Source: Prosthecomicrobium sp. N25
GTDB taxonomy: Bacteria; Pseudomonadota; Alphaproteobacteria; Rhizobiales; Ancalomicrobiaceae
Reading direction: 5' to 3'
Length of the DNA: 64,000 bases
NCBI RefSeq assembly: GCF_037203705.1
Contig: NZ_JBBCAT010000001.1
Span: forward strand, 655,418-719,417
Position 1 is the first letter of the stretch. Each line of letters starts with the position of its first letter. The notes under the pieces were generated by a model that made no database searches, was not told the DNA's origin, and saw only the letters and a program-made list of their open reading frames with translations. Shown here piece after piece: positions 56,583-64,000 of the stretch. The position numbers and the translations under genes are program-made.

Positions 56583-57418
56583 CCCGGGCGATCGACTGGG
56601 CCGGCCGGGCCCTCCTCACCGCGGCGACCTGGATCCTGGTCGCCGCCGTGACGTTCCCGCTCTTCTGGATGCTCGGCACCGCCTTCAAGAAGCCGGCGGA
56701 GCTCTTCGTCAAGCCGCCGACCTTCGTGCCGCGCGAGCCGACGCTCGAGAACTTCGCCAATGTGCTGACCCAGACGAAGTTCCTGACCTATGCCTCCAAC
56801 AGCCTGACGGTCGCGGTCGTCACCACCGTCTTCGTGCTCGTGGTCTCCACCCTCGGCGCCCACGCGCTCGTCTCGTTCCGCCTGCGCGGCCGCACGGTCG
56901 TCGCCCGAGCCCTGCTCCTCGCCTACATGCTGCCGACCACCGCGGTACTGATCCCGATCTACCTGATGATCGCCGGCTTCGGCCTGACCAACACGCTGAC
57001 CGGCCTGATCGTCGCCTATTCGAGTCTGGCGCTTCCCTTCGCGCTCTGGATGATGCGCGCCTTCTTCGTCGGCATCCCGCCCGAGATCGAGGCCGCCGCC
57101 ACCATCGACGGCGCGAGCCGCCTGGAGGCCTTCTTCGACGTGGTCCTGCCCCAGGCCCTCCCCGGCATCATCACGACCGGCGTCTTCACCTTCCTGCTCT
57201 GCTGGAACGAGTATCTCTACAGCCTGGTGATGATCAACGACGACAGCCGGCGGACCCTGCCGACCGGCATCATGGGCACCCTCGTCACCGGACACACCAT
57301 CGAGTGGGGCATGGTCATGGCCGCCGCCTCGATGATGAGCGTGCCGCTCCTGCTCATCTTTCTCCTGCTGCAGCGCTACGTGGTCCAGGGCTTCGGCGCC
57401 GGCGCCGTGAAAGGGTAG
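56579..57418 (+). CDS. Sugar-type ABC transporter permease (MalG/UgpE class)
   Basis: A 279-residue permease with six membrane segments and the EAA loop IEAAATIDGASRLEAFFDVVLPQALPGI. The start is GTG 56579, in a GTGA overlap with the previous gene; the frame is open further upstream, but that part is not family-like. The protein starts with the common DWAGRALLTAATWILVAAV first helix. Confidence 0.92.
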   Translation: MTRAIDWAGRALLTAATWILVAAVTFPLFWMLGTAFKKPAELFVKPPTFVPREPTLENFANVLTQTKFLTYASNSLTVAVVTTVFVLVVSTLGAHALVSFRLRGRTVVARALLLAYMLPTTAVLIPIYLMIAGFGLTNTLTGLIVAYSSLALPFALWMMRAFFVGIPPEIEAAATIDGASRLEAFFDVVLPQALPGIITTGVFTFLLCWNEYLYSLVMINDDSRRTLPTGIMGTLVTGHTIEWGMVMAAASMMSVPLLLIFLLLQRYVVQGFGAGAVKG

Positions 57419-57421
57419 ATC

Positions 57422-58510
57422 TTGGCCGACATCACGCTCCAGGCAGTCGAGAAGCGGTTCCCCGACGGGACCGTCGCCGTGCATGCCCTCGACCTCGCCA
57501 TCGCGGACGGCGAGTTCCTGACCCTGCTCGGCCCCTCCGGCTGCGGCAAGACGACGACGTTGCGCATGATCGCCGGGCTGGAGACCCTGACGGCCGGCCA
57601 GATCCTCTTCGGCACCACCCGCATCGACCCGCTCGCCCCGGGCCGGCGCAACATCGCGATGGTGTTCCAGAACTACGCGCTCTACCCGCACCTGACCGTG
57701 CGCGGGAACCTCGAATATCCCTTGCGCAAGCGCGGCGTGCCGAAGGCCGAGCGCGCGCCGATGATCGAGCGCACCGCCCGCATGCTCCACATCGGCGAAC
57801 TGCTCGACCGCCGCCCGCGCCAGCTCTCCGGCGGCCAGCAGCAGCGCGTCGCCCTCGGCCGCGCCATGATCCGCGACCCCGCCGTCTTCCTCTTCGACGA
57901 GCCCCTCTCCAACCTCGACGCGCAACTCCGCTCCGCCATGCGGGCCGAGCTGATCCGGCTGCACGCCCAGCTCGGCAAGACCATGGTGTATGTCACCCAT
58001 GACCAGCTCGAGGCGATGACCATGTCGACCCGCATCGCGGTCATGTTCAAGGGCCGGCTGCAGCAGATCGGCACGCCCGCGGAGATCTACGGCCGCCCCG
58101 CCAATCGCTTCGTCGCCGGATTCGTCGGGACCCCGTCCATGAACTTCGTGGACGGCGAGGTCGCGGCCGGCCCTGCCGGGCCGGTGTTCCGGAGTGCCAC
58201 CCTCGCCGACCTGCCCCTGACGGGTCTCCCGGCCGGGTCCGTCGCGGCGGGCGAGCCGGTCGCCGCCGGCTTCCGATCCGAGCACGTCGCCCTCGGGGCC
58301 GGCGCCGACGCCGCGACCGTCTCGGTCGTCGAGGCGCTCGGCCACGAGACGCTCGTCCTCCTCGCCGCGGGCGCGACCGAGATCGCGGTCCGGGCCAGCG
58401 CCGATGTCGGCCTGAAGGCCGGCGACCGTGTGCCCTTCGCGATCGCGCCCGAGCGCGTCCATCTCTTCCGCGTGTCCGACGGGACGCGCATTCCGAGGAG
58501 CGACCCATGA
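57422..58510 (+). CDS. UgpC/MalK-class ABC transporter ATP-binding protein
   Basis: A 362-residue ATPase: Walker A GPSGCGKTTTLRMIAGLE, Q-loop MVFQNYALYPHLTV, signature LSGGQQQRVALGRAM, Walker B VFLFDEPLSNLDAQLR, H-loop VYVTHDQ, followed by a C-terminal OB-fold regulatory domain (about residues 240-360). The start is TTG 57422 with AAGGG 6 bases upstream, 3 bases after the permease stop. Its stop overlaps the amidohydrolase start. It could also energise the ATPase-less amino-acid-type permease, but cross-family pairing would be unusual. Confidence 0.93.
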   Translation: MADITLQAVEKRFPDGTVAVHALDLAIADGEFLTLLGPSGCGKTTTLRMIAGLETLTAGQILFGTTRIDPLAPGRRNIAMVFQNYALYPHLTVRGNLEYPLRKRGVPKAERAPMIERTARMLHIGELLDRRPRQLSGGQQQRVALGRAMIRDPAVFLFDEPLSNLDAQLRSAMRAELIRLHAQLGKTMVYVTHDQLEAMTMSTRIAVMFKGRLQQIGTPAEIYGRPANRFVAGFVGTPSMNFVDGEVAAGPAGPVFRSATLADLPLTGLPAGSVAAGEPVAAGFRSEHVALGAGADAATVSVVEALGHETLVLLAAGATEIAVRASADVGLKAGDRVPFAIAPERVHLFRVSDGTRIPRSDP

Positions 58511-59727
58511 CCGACCTCCTGCTCAAGAACCTCGCCCTGCTCGACGTCGAGGCCGGCGTGCTCCGGTCGGGGCGCCAGATCCTGGTCCGCGACGGCAAGA
58601 TCGCGGCCGTCGAGGAGGGCCGCGTCGACGCGCCCGGCGCCGAGGAGGTGGACTGCGGCGGGCGGACCGTCATGCCCGGGCTGATCGACTGCCATGTCCA
58701 CATCGCTCCCGGCGCGATCCTCAACCAGCCGAAGCTCCACGCCTCGCTGACGGCGGCCCGCGGCGTGATGTGGATGCGCCAGATGATCCAGCGTGGCTTC
58801 ACCACGGCCCGCGATGCGGGTGGGGCGGACGCCGGGTTCCGCCAGGCGGTCGAGCGCGGCATCAGCCTCGGCCCGCGCCTCTTCGTCGCCGGCCGCGCGA
58901 TCAGCCAGACCGGAGGCCACGGCGACAAGCGCTGGCCCTCGGAGGAGGCCTGCTCCTGCCACGCTTCCACGGCTTCCCTGGCGCGCGTCGCCGACGGCGT
59001 CGACGAGTGCCGGCGCGCCGTCCGCGACGAACTGCGGATGGGCGCCAACCACATCAAGGTGATGGCCGGCGGCGGCGTCAGCTCGCCCTCCGACTCCATC
59101 TTCCACCTGCAGTATTCCGACGAGGAGCTCCTGGCCCTGGTCGACGAGGCCCGCCGCCAGCACACCTACTGCATGGCGCATGTCTATTCCGCCGAGGGCA
59201 TCCGCCGCGCCTCCGAACTCGGCATCCGCACCATCGAGCACGGCAATTTCCTGGACGAGGAGACCGCCAAGGTCATGGCCGCGCGCGGCACCTTCCTGGT
59301 CCCGACCCTGGTCACCTACCGGGTCGACGGCGCGAACGGCAAGGCGATCGGCTTCACCGACGAGGTGATCGCCAAGAACAGCCAGGTGCTGGAGGCAGGC
59401 ACCCGCTCCCTCGAGATCGCGTCCGCCGCCGGCGTCAAGATCGCCTACGGGACGGACCTCGCCTATTCCTCCAAGGTGCACCAGCCCGAGGAATTCCTGG
59501 TCCGCGCGGAGGTGCAGAAGCCCGCCGACATCATTCGCAGCGCCACCGTGATCGGCGCCGAGGTGGTCGGCATGGTCGGCAAGATCGGCGTGGTCGCGCC
59601 CGGTGCCTACGCGGACCTGCTGGTCGTCTCGGGCAATCCCCTGGAGGACCTCGGCGTGCTCCAGAACGAAGGCGCCCAGATGGCCGCCATCCTGAAGGAA
59701 GGCCAGTTCGTCAAGCGGGCCCTCTGA
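58507..59727 (+). CDS. Metal-dependent amidohydrolase (Xaa-Pro-dipeptidase/imidazolonepropionase-like)
   Basis: A 406-residue TIM-barrel amidohydrolase. Metal ligands are visible as HVH in GLIDCHVHIAPG, a Lys in HIKVMAGGGVSSP, His in CMAHVYS and IEHGNFLDE, and Asp in AYGTDLAYSS, a binuclear pattern shared with prolidase-like Sgx-type dipeptidases. The ATG overlaps the ATPase stop by 4 bases, so it belongs to the transporter operon and likely hydrolyses the imported compound, perhaps an N-acyl amino acid or Xaa-Pro type dipeptide. The substrate is an inference. Confidence 0.87.
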   Translation: MTDLLLKNLALLDVEAGVLRSGRQILVRDGKIAAVEEGRVDAPGAEEVDCGGRTVMPGLIDCHVHIAPGAILNQPKLHASLTAARGVMWMRQMIQRGFTTARDAGGADAGFRQAVERGISLGPRLFVAGRAISQTGGHGDKRWPSEEACSCHASTASLARVADGVDECRRAVRDELRMGANHIKVMAGGGVSSPSDSIFHLQYSDEELLALVDEARRQHTYCMAHVYSAEGIRRASELGIRTIEHGNFLDEETAKVMAARGTFLVPTLVTYRVDGANGKAIGFTDEVIAKNSQVLEAGTRSLEIASAAGVKIAYGTDLAYSSKVHQPEEFLVRAEVQKPADIIRSATVIGAEVVGMVGKIGVVAPGAYADLLVVSGNPLEDLGVLQNEGAQMAAILKEGQFVKRAL

Positions 59728-59744
59728 CCGGAGCCGGGCCGGCA

Positions 59745-59764
59745 GGTCCCGCCCGTGCGGGACC
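59745..59764. terminator. Hairpin between convergent amidohydrolase and transglutaminase genes
   Basis: GGTCCCGC and GCGGGACC form a perfect 8-bp stem with a CCGT loop, 18 bases after the amidohydrolase stop and 25 bases from the convergent stop. There is no T tract. Confidence 0.45.
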
Positions 59765-59788
59765 GCGGCCGGGGACAGCCGGGGCTGA

Positions 59789-60595
59789 TTACTCTCGAAC
59801 TTCCTCGGTCGTCACCTGGAAGTCGACGAGGGTGTTCGGACCGAACGTCGTCGTGATGGCGACGTCCGTCGCGTCCCGTCCTCGGGCGATCAGAATGCGT
59901 CCGATGCGCGGTACGTTGTTTCGCGCGTCGAAGGTGTGCCAGGTACCGCCGAGATAGACCTCGAACCAGCCGGCGAAGTCCATGGGGCCGGCTGCAGGCA
60001 CGCCGATGTCACCGAGATAGCCTGTACAGTAGCGGGCCGGGATATTCAGGCACCTGCAGAACGCGATGGCGAGATGGGCATAGTCCCGGCACACGCCCTG
60101 GCGTTCGGTATAGGCCTCCCACGCGGTTTTCGTCGGCCGGGCGAACTCGTATCCGAAGCGGATGTGATCGTGGACGAAATCGCAGATCGCCTGGACCCGC
60201 GGCCAGCCAAGCGGCTCCTTCCCGAACAGGTTCCAGGCCGTGTCCGCCAGTTGTTCTGTTTCGCAGAACCGGCTCGACAAGAGAAAAACCAGCGCATCCG
60301 GCGGTAATTCCTCGATCGTGTGCTGACGGGCGTCGAGGACCACCGGATCGGGGCGCCCCTGATCGTTGACGAGGCCGGACCCGGAGATGACGAACCGGCC
60401 AGGGGGTGCGGTGAGGCGACTGCACCAGTTTCCGAACGAATCCCGGTAGGCGCCGATCGGCACACCCGGGTTCGTGGTCACATGGTCGACGACGATCATG
60501 TCGGCCGCCCGGCTGTAGTGCACGTTGAGCACCAGAAGCATGGGCGTCGGCTGCGGGAAGTCGTAGACGATCTGATACCCGATCTTGATCTTCAT
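59789..60595 (-). CDS. Transglutaminase-like cysteine protease-fold protein
   Basis: A 268-residue cytoplasmic protein with an N-terminal bacterial-transglutaminase beta domain (MKIKIGYQIVYDFPQPTPMLLVLNVHYSR) and the papain-like core: Cys in ERQGVCRDYAHLAIAFCRCLNIPARYC, His in GTWHTFDARN and Asp immediately after, forming the expected triad. GGAG lies 5 bases before ATG 60595; the open frame to 60925 is not family-like. Such proteins often act as peptidases or amidases and are commonly found with circularly permuted ATP-grasp partners, which are absent here. Confidence 0.9.
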   Translation of the reverse strand: MKIKIGYQIVYDFPQPTPMLLVLNVHYSRAADMIVVDHVTTNPGVPIGAYRDSFGNWCSRLTAPPGRFVISGSGLVNDQGRPDPVVLDARQHTIEELPPDALVFLLSSRFCETEQLADTAWNLFGKEPLGWPRVQAICDFVHDHIRFGYEFARPTKTAWEAYTERQGVCRDYAHLAIAFCRCLNIPARYCTGYLGDIGVPAAGPMDFAGWFEVYLGGTWHTFDARNNVPRIGRILIARGRDATDVAITTTFGPNTLVDFQVTTEEVRE

Positions 60596-60936
60596 GGAGT
60601 CTCCATCCCGGCCCCGCCGGCGAGCCGTGGTCGCGCGTTTCGTCCGGGGTCGAGCGAAGGCTCTGCCGGCCATGCACATTGCAAGGTTCGAACGTGAAGG
60701 TGCAACGCCTGACCGCTCGAAACGTCCCCGCCGATCGCGGTCCGGACGGGGACGAGCCGGACGCCCGCGACCATGGCCAGGAGAAGAGAAGACCCTACAC
60801 CCTCCGCAAGGCGGGATCCAGGCGAGCGCGGCGGCCCTGCCGCGAGCGCGGGCGGGCGGATGCCGATCGCCCGGGCACGCCGCAAGGCCGGAAATCTGCC
60901 GGGCACTGAACCTCGGGCTCTGCAACGCCTTAGCGA
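60596..60936. other. Intergenic stretch without a recognisable gene
   Basis: 341 bases between the transglutaminase start and the PepSY-protein stop, both on the minus strand. Open frames here are short and have no family-like sequence or good ribosome binding site. It must hold the promoter for the transglutaminase gene; I see no clear -35/-10 pair. Confidence 0.4.
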
Positions 60937-61233
60937 TCAGTCGTCGTCCCGGAGGTCGCTGCCGCGGCCGTCTCCCTTGCGGCCGACCATGTCCAGGGTG
61001 GCGGGGTCGAAGTGTGCATCCATTCTTTGGCCGGAGGCGGTGACGGCTCGGACCCGGTAGCAGCCGTCATGCGCTCGGATCGTCTCGACGACCCACCCCT
61101 CCGCCTCCAGCTTCCGTTGCAGTGCATCCCGGGGTTGCCAATCGGCCAGCGGGGCGCGGCAGCGGGAGTCCGCCCGGGCGGAGCCCGGGTCGAACGCCAG
61201 CAGCAGCAGGACCGTCAGGATGGTGCTCTTCAC
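60937..61233 (-). CDS. Small periplasmic PepSY-domain protein
   Basis: A 98-residue exported protein: signal peptide STILTVLLLLAFDPGSARA, then a PepSY-type fold (LQRKLEAEGWVVETIRAHDGCYRVRAVTASGQRMDAHFDPATLDMV) and a charged tail ending DLRDDD. The start is GTG 61233 with GGGG about 8 bases upstream. PepSY proteins of this type are commonly targets of, and encoded beside, QseBC-like two-component systems, as here, where the regulator gene is divergent. Confidence 0.82.
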   Translation of the reverse strand: MKSTILTVLLLLAFDPGSARADSRCRAPLADWQPRDALQRKLEAEGWVVETIRAHDGCYRVRAVTASGQRMDAHFDPATLDMVGRKGDGRGSDLRDDD

Positions 61234-61366
61234 GTGCGTGCCCCGGTGGCAGGATGTCGACGCATTAGAACACGGGCGACTGACGATCCGCTGAACGGCC
61301 CGCGGATTTTCCACGCTCCGGATCCCGCCCGAGCGCGCTAGGGTGGAGCCGACAGCGGAGCGAGGC

Positions 61367-62038
61367 ATGCGGATTCTCCTCGTGGAAGACGATCGGGGCC
61401 TGGGCGCGGCGGTACGCGACCAACTCGCCGCCGACGGCCATTCGGTCGACTGGGTGACCAACCTCGCCGATGCGGGGGCCTCCATGCCGGCTGCCGTCTA
61501 CGAACTGGTCCTCCTCGACCTGATGCTCCCGGACGGGCGCGGTCTCGACTTCCTGAAATCCCGCCGCGCCGCCGGGGACGTCACCCCGGTGGTCATCCTC
61601 ACCGCCCGCGACCAGATCTCGGATCGGATCGCCGGCCTCAATGCGGGCGCCGACGACTACCTGGTCAAGCCCTTCGACCTCCACGAACTCTCCGCCCGCG
61701 TCCGCGCGGTCGGCCGCCGCTACGCCGGCAACCCGAACCCGCTCGTCACGGTCGGCGACCTCGACGTGGATCTCGCCGAGCGTACGGTTCGCCGCGGAGG
61801 CAAGCCGATCGCGCTCACCGGCCGGGAATGGGCTCTGTTCGAGGCCTTCGTGCAGAGGCCGAATGCGTTGCTCTCCAAGGGGCAGTTGGAGGAAAGGCTC
61901 TACGCCTTCGGCGCCGAAGTCGAGAGCAACACGATCGAGGTCTATATCGCAAGGCTGCGAAAGAAGGTCGGCGCCGAGGCGATCGCGACCGTGCGGGGTA
62001 TGGGCTACCGCCTCGGCACGGCGGGCCGGCGGGAATGA
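61367..62038 (+). CDS. OmpR-family response regulator (QseB/PmrA-like)
   Basis: A 223-residue regulator: receiver domain starting MRILLVEDDRGLG, phospho-Asp in LVLLDLMLPDGRG, Lys in LVKPFDLHEL, and a winged helix with LTGREWALFEAFVQRPNALLSKGQLEERLY and NTIEVYIARLRKKVG ... VRGMGYRL, the QseB/PmrA pattern. ATG 61367 is chosen over 61343 because homologues begin MRILLVEDD. It overlaps the kinase gene by 4 bases. Confidence 0.93.
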   Translation: MRILLVEDDRGLGAAVRDQLAADGHSVDWVTNLADAGASMPAAVYELVLLDLMLPDGRGLDFLKSRRAAGDVTPVVILTARDQISDRIAGLNAGADDYLVKPFDLHELSARVRAVGRRYAGNPNPLVTVGDLDVDLAERTVRRGGKPIALTGREWALFEAFVQRPNALLSKGQLEERLYAFGAEVESNTIEVYIARLRKKVGAEAIATVRGMGYRLGTAGRRE

Positions 62039-63384
62039 GACCGGTGGCCCGGGCGGCGGGAAGGAGCCTCCTGCGCCGGCTCGCCCTCGGGGTCGGCGTC
62101 GGGATGGCCGTGCTTTGGATCGGCGCCGCCACGGTGGCCGGCCTCGTCCTGCGCCGCGAGATCGACGAGGTTTTCGACAGCGCACTGCAGGAGGTGGCCC
62201 AGCGCGTGCTGCCCCTGGCCTACGCGGAGGTGCTCGCGCGCGAAACGAACGAGCCGCAACGGCTGCCCCCGGTCGGCGGGCACCGCGAATACATCACATA
62301 CGTGGTCCGGGACGCCGCCGGCACGGTCCTCCTGCAATCGAGCGACGCGGACCGGGTCGCCATTCCGCGGGATCTCGCACCGGGCTTCGCGACGAGCGCG
62401 GACCTGCGCACCTACACCGAGGCGGCGGTCCAGGGAACCATCCTGGTCACCACGGCCGAGGATCTCGATCATCGCGCCGCCGCCGTCCGGGGCGCCGTGA
62501 TGGCCCTCTTCTGGCCGCTCGTCGCCCTCGTGCCGGTCGCGCTCGCCGGCGTGTGGATCTCGGTCCGGCTTTCGCTGAAGCCCATGCTTCAGTTCAGCGC
62601 GGCGATCGGCGAGCGCGGACGCGGCAATCTCTCCCTCGTCTCGACCGAGGGGCTGCCGGACGAGATCCTGCCGGTGGCGGCATCCGTCAACGCGCTGATC
62701 ACCCGCCTCAGGAACGCGCTCGAGGCCGAGCGCGGCTTCACGGCCAACAGCGCGCACGAATTGCGGACACCCATCGCCGCTGCCCTCGCCCAGAGCCAGC
62801 GGCTTCTCGCGGAGCTCGGCGAGGAGGCGCCGCGCGAAAGGGCCCGCGCCATCGAGCAGTCGCTGCGCCGGCTGTCGCGGCTGTCCGAAAAGCTCCTGCA
62901 GCTCGCCAAGGCGGAGGGGGGCGGGCTCGTGGCGGAGCATGCCGCGCCGCTCGGGCCTGTTCTCCGCCTGGTGGTGGAGGAACTCGACCGGCAGCTCGAT
63001 GTCTCCGATCGGCTCGAGCTTTCGCTCCCGGCAGACGGCGGGCCGCCGCTCGACCTCGATCCCGATGCCTTCGCGGTGCTGGCGCGCAATCTGGTCGAGA
63101 ACGCGGTGCGGCACGGCGACCCCGAAGCGCCGATAACGGTCCTGCTCTCGGCGGACCGGCTGGAGGTGACCAACGGCGGCCCCCCCGTTCCGGCCGACCG
63201 GCTCGCCACCCTCACGCAACCCTTCCAACGGGGACCGACCCGGGTGGACGGCTCGGGGCTCGGCCTGGCGATCGCCGCGGCGATCTGCAAAGGCGCGGGT
63301 CTCGCCCTGGACCTCACCTCCCCGGTTCCGGGCCAGGCAGGCGGGTTCCGCGCGACGGTACACTTCGCCCCGACCCCTCCCTGA
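62035..63384 (+). CDS. QseC/PmrB-like sensor histidine kinase
   Basis: A 449-residue kinase with two membrane segments (RLALGVGVGMAVLWIGAATVAGLVL and MALFWPLVALVPVALAGVWISV) around a periplasmic domain of about 130 residues, a HAMP-like linker (LSLKPMLQFSAAIGERG), HisKA with the phospho-His in NSAHELRTPIAAALAQSQRL and a HATPase domain (LARNLVENAVRHG, GSGLGLAIAAAI). The ATG overlaps the regulator stop. The signal is unknown; QseC/PmrB relatives sense metals, cationic peptides or pH. Confidence 0.92.
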   Translation: MRPVARAAGRSLLRRLALGVGVGMAVLWIGAATVAGLVLRREIDEVFDSALQEVAQRVLPLAYAEVLARETNEPQRLPPVGGHREYITYVVRDAAGTVLLQSSDADRVAIPRDLAPGFATSADLRTYTEAAVQGTILVTTAEDLDHRAAAVRGAVMALFWPLVALVPVALAGVWISVRLSLKPMLQFSAAIGERGRGNLSLVSTEGLPDEILPVAASVNALITRLRNALEAERGFTANSAHELRTPIAAALAQSQRLLAELGEEAPRERARAIEQSLRRLSRLSEKLLQLAKAEGGGLVAEHAAPLGPVLRLVVEELDRQLDVSDRLELSLPADGGPPLDLDPDAFAVLARNLVENAVRHGDPEAPITVLLSADRLEVTNGGPPVPADRLATLTQPFQRGPTRVDGSGLGLAIAAAICKGAGLALDLTSPVPGQAGGFRATVHFAPTPP

Positions 63385-63496
63385 CCCGCGCCCGATCCTG
63401 ACGCCAGGCTGAACGGCAAACCGCCTGTCTTTCAGGTGGGCGTCAGGTGCAGGCGGGATCCTGCCTCCAGGACGCAATGAGCCTGGAGACATGATC

Positions 63497-63883
63497 ATGA
63501 CCAAGCGCACCCTCCTCCTGACCGCCCTGCTGGCCTGCACCGCCGGCGGCGCCGTGCTCGCGGCCGGACACCCCGCCCGCCATGACGGCGAAGACCGATC
63601 CGCCGCCTCGGCCTCGGGCGAGGCGCCCGGCCGGATCGTCATCGCCTCCGGCGACGATCGCCCCGGCCACCGCCGCCACGAACGCGCCGAGCGGCACGGC
63701 CGCGACGAGCGCTCCGCGCACGAGCGTCGCCATCACGACGACGACGATGACGACGACGGCAGGGATCGCGGCGGCGCGCGCCGCGGCGACCTCTCCCCGA
63801 CCGGTCCCGCCGACCCGAACGCGCCCCTGCCGCAGAACGGCCTTTTCGGGGGCAAGAGCCGCCCGAAGGTCGAGGTCCAGTGA
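63497..63883 (+). CDS. Exported Asp/His/Arg-rich low-complexity protein
   Basis: A 128-residue protein with a signal peptide (LLLTALLACTAGGAVLAAG) and a mature part rich in His, Arg and Asp, including a run of seven Asp after two His (RRHHDDDDDDDGRDR) and a Pro/Asn-rich tail. The composition suggests divalent-metal binding, but no family is recognised. GGAG lies 8 bases before ATG 63497; an ATG at 63491 has its GGAG too close. It follows the kinase gene by 112 bases. Confidence 0.75.
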   Translation: MTKRTLLLTALLACTAGGAVLAAGHPARHDGEDRSAASASGEAPGRIVIASGDDRPGHRRHERAERHGRDERSAHERRHHDDDDDDDGRDRGGARRGDLSPTGPADPNAPLPQNGLFGGKSRPKVEVQ

Positions 63884-63908
63884 CGGCCAGCCCGGAAGGA
63901 GATCCATC

Positions 63909-64000
63909 ATGAGAGCCTATCTCGCCGCCCTCGCGGCCACCACCGCCCTGGTCGTGCCGAGCCTCGCCGAGGCCCGCCAGGTCACGTTCGAAACGCAGCT
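63909..64000 (+). CDS. Start of an exported protein, cut by the window edge
   Basis: AAGGAG lies 9 bases before the ATG at 63909. The visible 30 residues are a signal peptide (AYLAALAATTALVVPSLAEA) followed by RQVTFETQ. The mature start resembles DUF2271 proteins, which often accompany PepSY-domain flavin-reductase clusters, but only eight mature residues are visible, so this is tentative. Confidence 0.65.
   Translation, partial: MRAYLAALAATTALVVPSLAEARQVTFETQ

Overview
The window is a very GC-rich chromosomal segment (nearly every third codon position is G or C) from an alphaproteobacterium, most likely of the order Hyphomicrobiales (Rhizobiales). The evidence is gene order: addB - murU - tsaE/amgK - divL - ahcY, then the regulatory-PTS block ptsH - EIIA - hprK - chvG - chvI with pckA nearby, then ptsN - hpf - rpoN - lptB - lptA - lptC - RNase D, all arrangements typical of that order. 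I saw no rRNA, tRNA, CRISPR array, insertion sequence or phage gene.

Layout. 1-8.6 kb: DNA repair (addB, cut by the window edge), peptidoglycan recycling and tRNA t6A genes (murU, a tsaE-amgK fusion), a DivL-type cell-cycle pseudokinase with Tyr in place of the phospho-His, and ahcY with a clear promoter and a perfect inverted-repeat operator candidate. 8.7-10.4 kb: YbjQ-like, DUF4337 and PaiB-like genes. 10.4-18.7 kb: regulatory PTS, ChvGI two-component system, a MATE exporter, a HugZ-like protein and ATP-dependent PEP carboxykinase. 19-21.7 kb: a di-heme cytochrome c peroxidase directly followed by a chemoreceptor. 21.8-26.1 kb: kup potassium transporter divergent from a shortened KdpD and a KdpE, with no kdpFABC. 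26.3-33.1 kb: Hsp20, DUF1150, PtsN, hibernation factor, RpoN, Lpt bridge proteins and RNase D. 33.3-36.6 kb: a lone receiver protein, a small membrane protein, a glycosyltransferase and UDP-galactopyranose mutase.

36.6-44.3 kb: a NhaR-like LysR regulator divergent from a tight dabB-dabA-cysD operon (DAB-type inorganic-carbon/ion pump subunits plus an orphan CysD without CysN), then an orphan ccoG with a perfect FixK/FNR-type box upstream.

44.4-59.7 kb is the most unusual part: a catabolic island with a GntR/FCD regulator, a phosphotriesterase-like hydrolase, a Tat-exported amino-acid-type binding protein and permease, an aspartate-dehydrogenase-like protein, an M20 peptidase homologue lacking the Glu-Glu pair, a DapA-family lyase/deaminase, a 969-residue single-chain fusion of what are normally three subunits of a flavin amino-acid dehydrogenase, a complete sugar-type ABC transporter and an amidohydrolase. 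Four 17-bp sites of the form GYATAN-N5-GYATKC lie in front of the promoters of this island, including the regulator's own, and look like one regulon. I infer that the island imports and breaks down a modified or cyclic (imino) amino acid, an opine-like compound or a small peptide; the substrate cannot be named from sequence.

59.8-64 kb: a transglutaminase-like protease, then a PepSY periplasmic protein divergent from a QseBC-like two-component system followed by an Asp/His-rich exported protein and the start of another exported protein.
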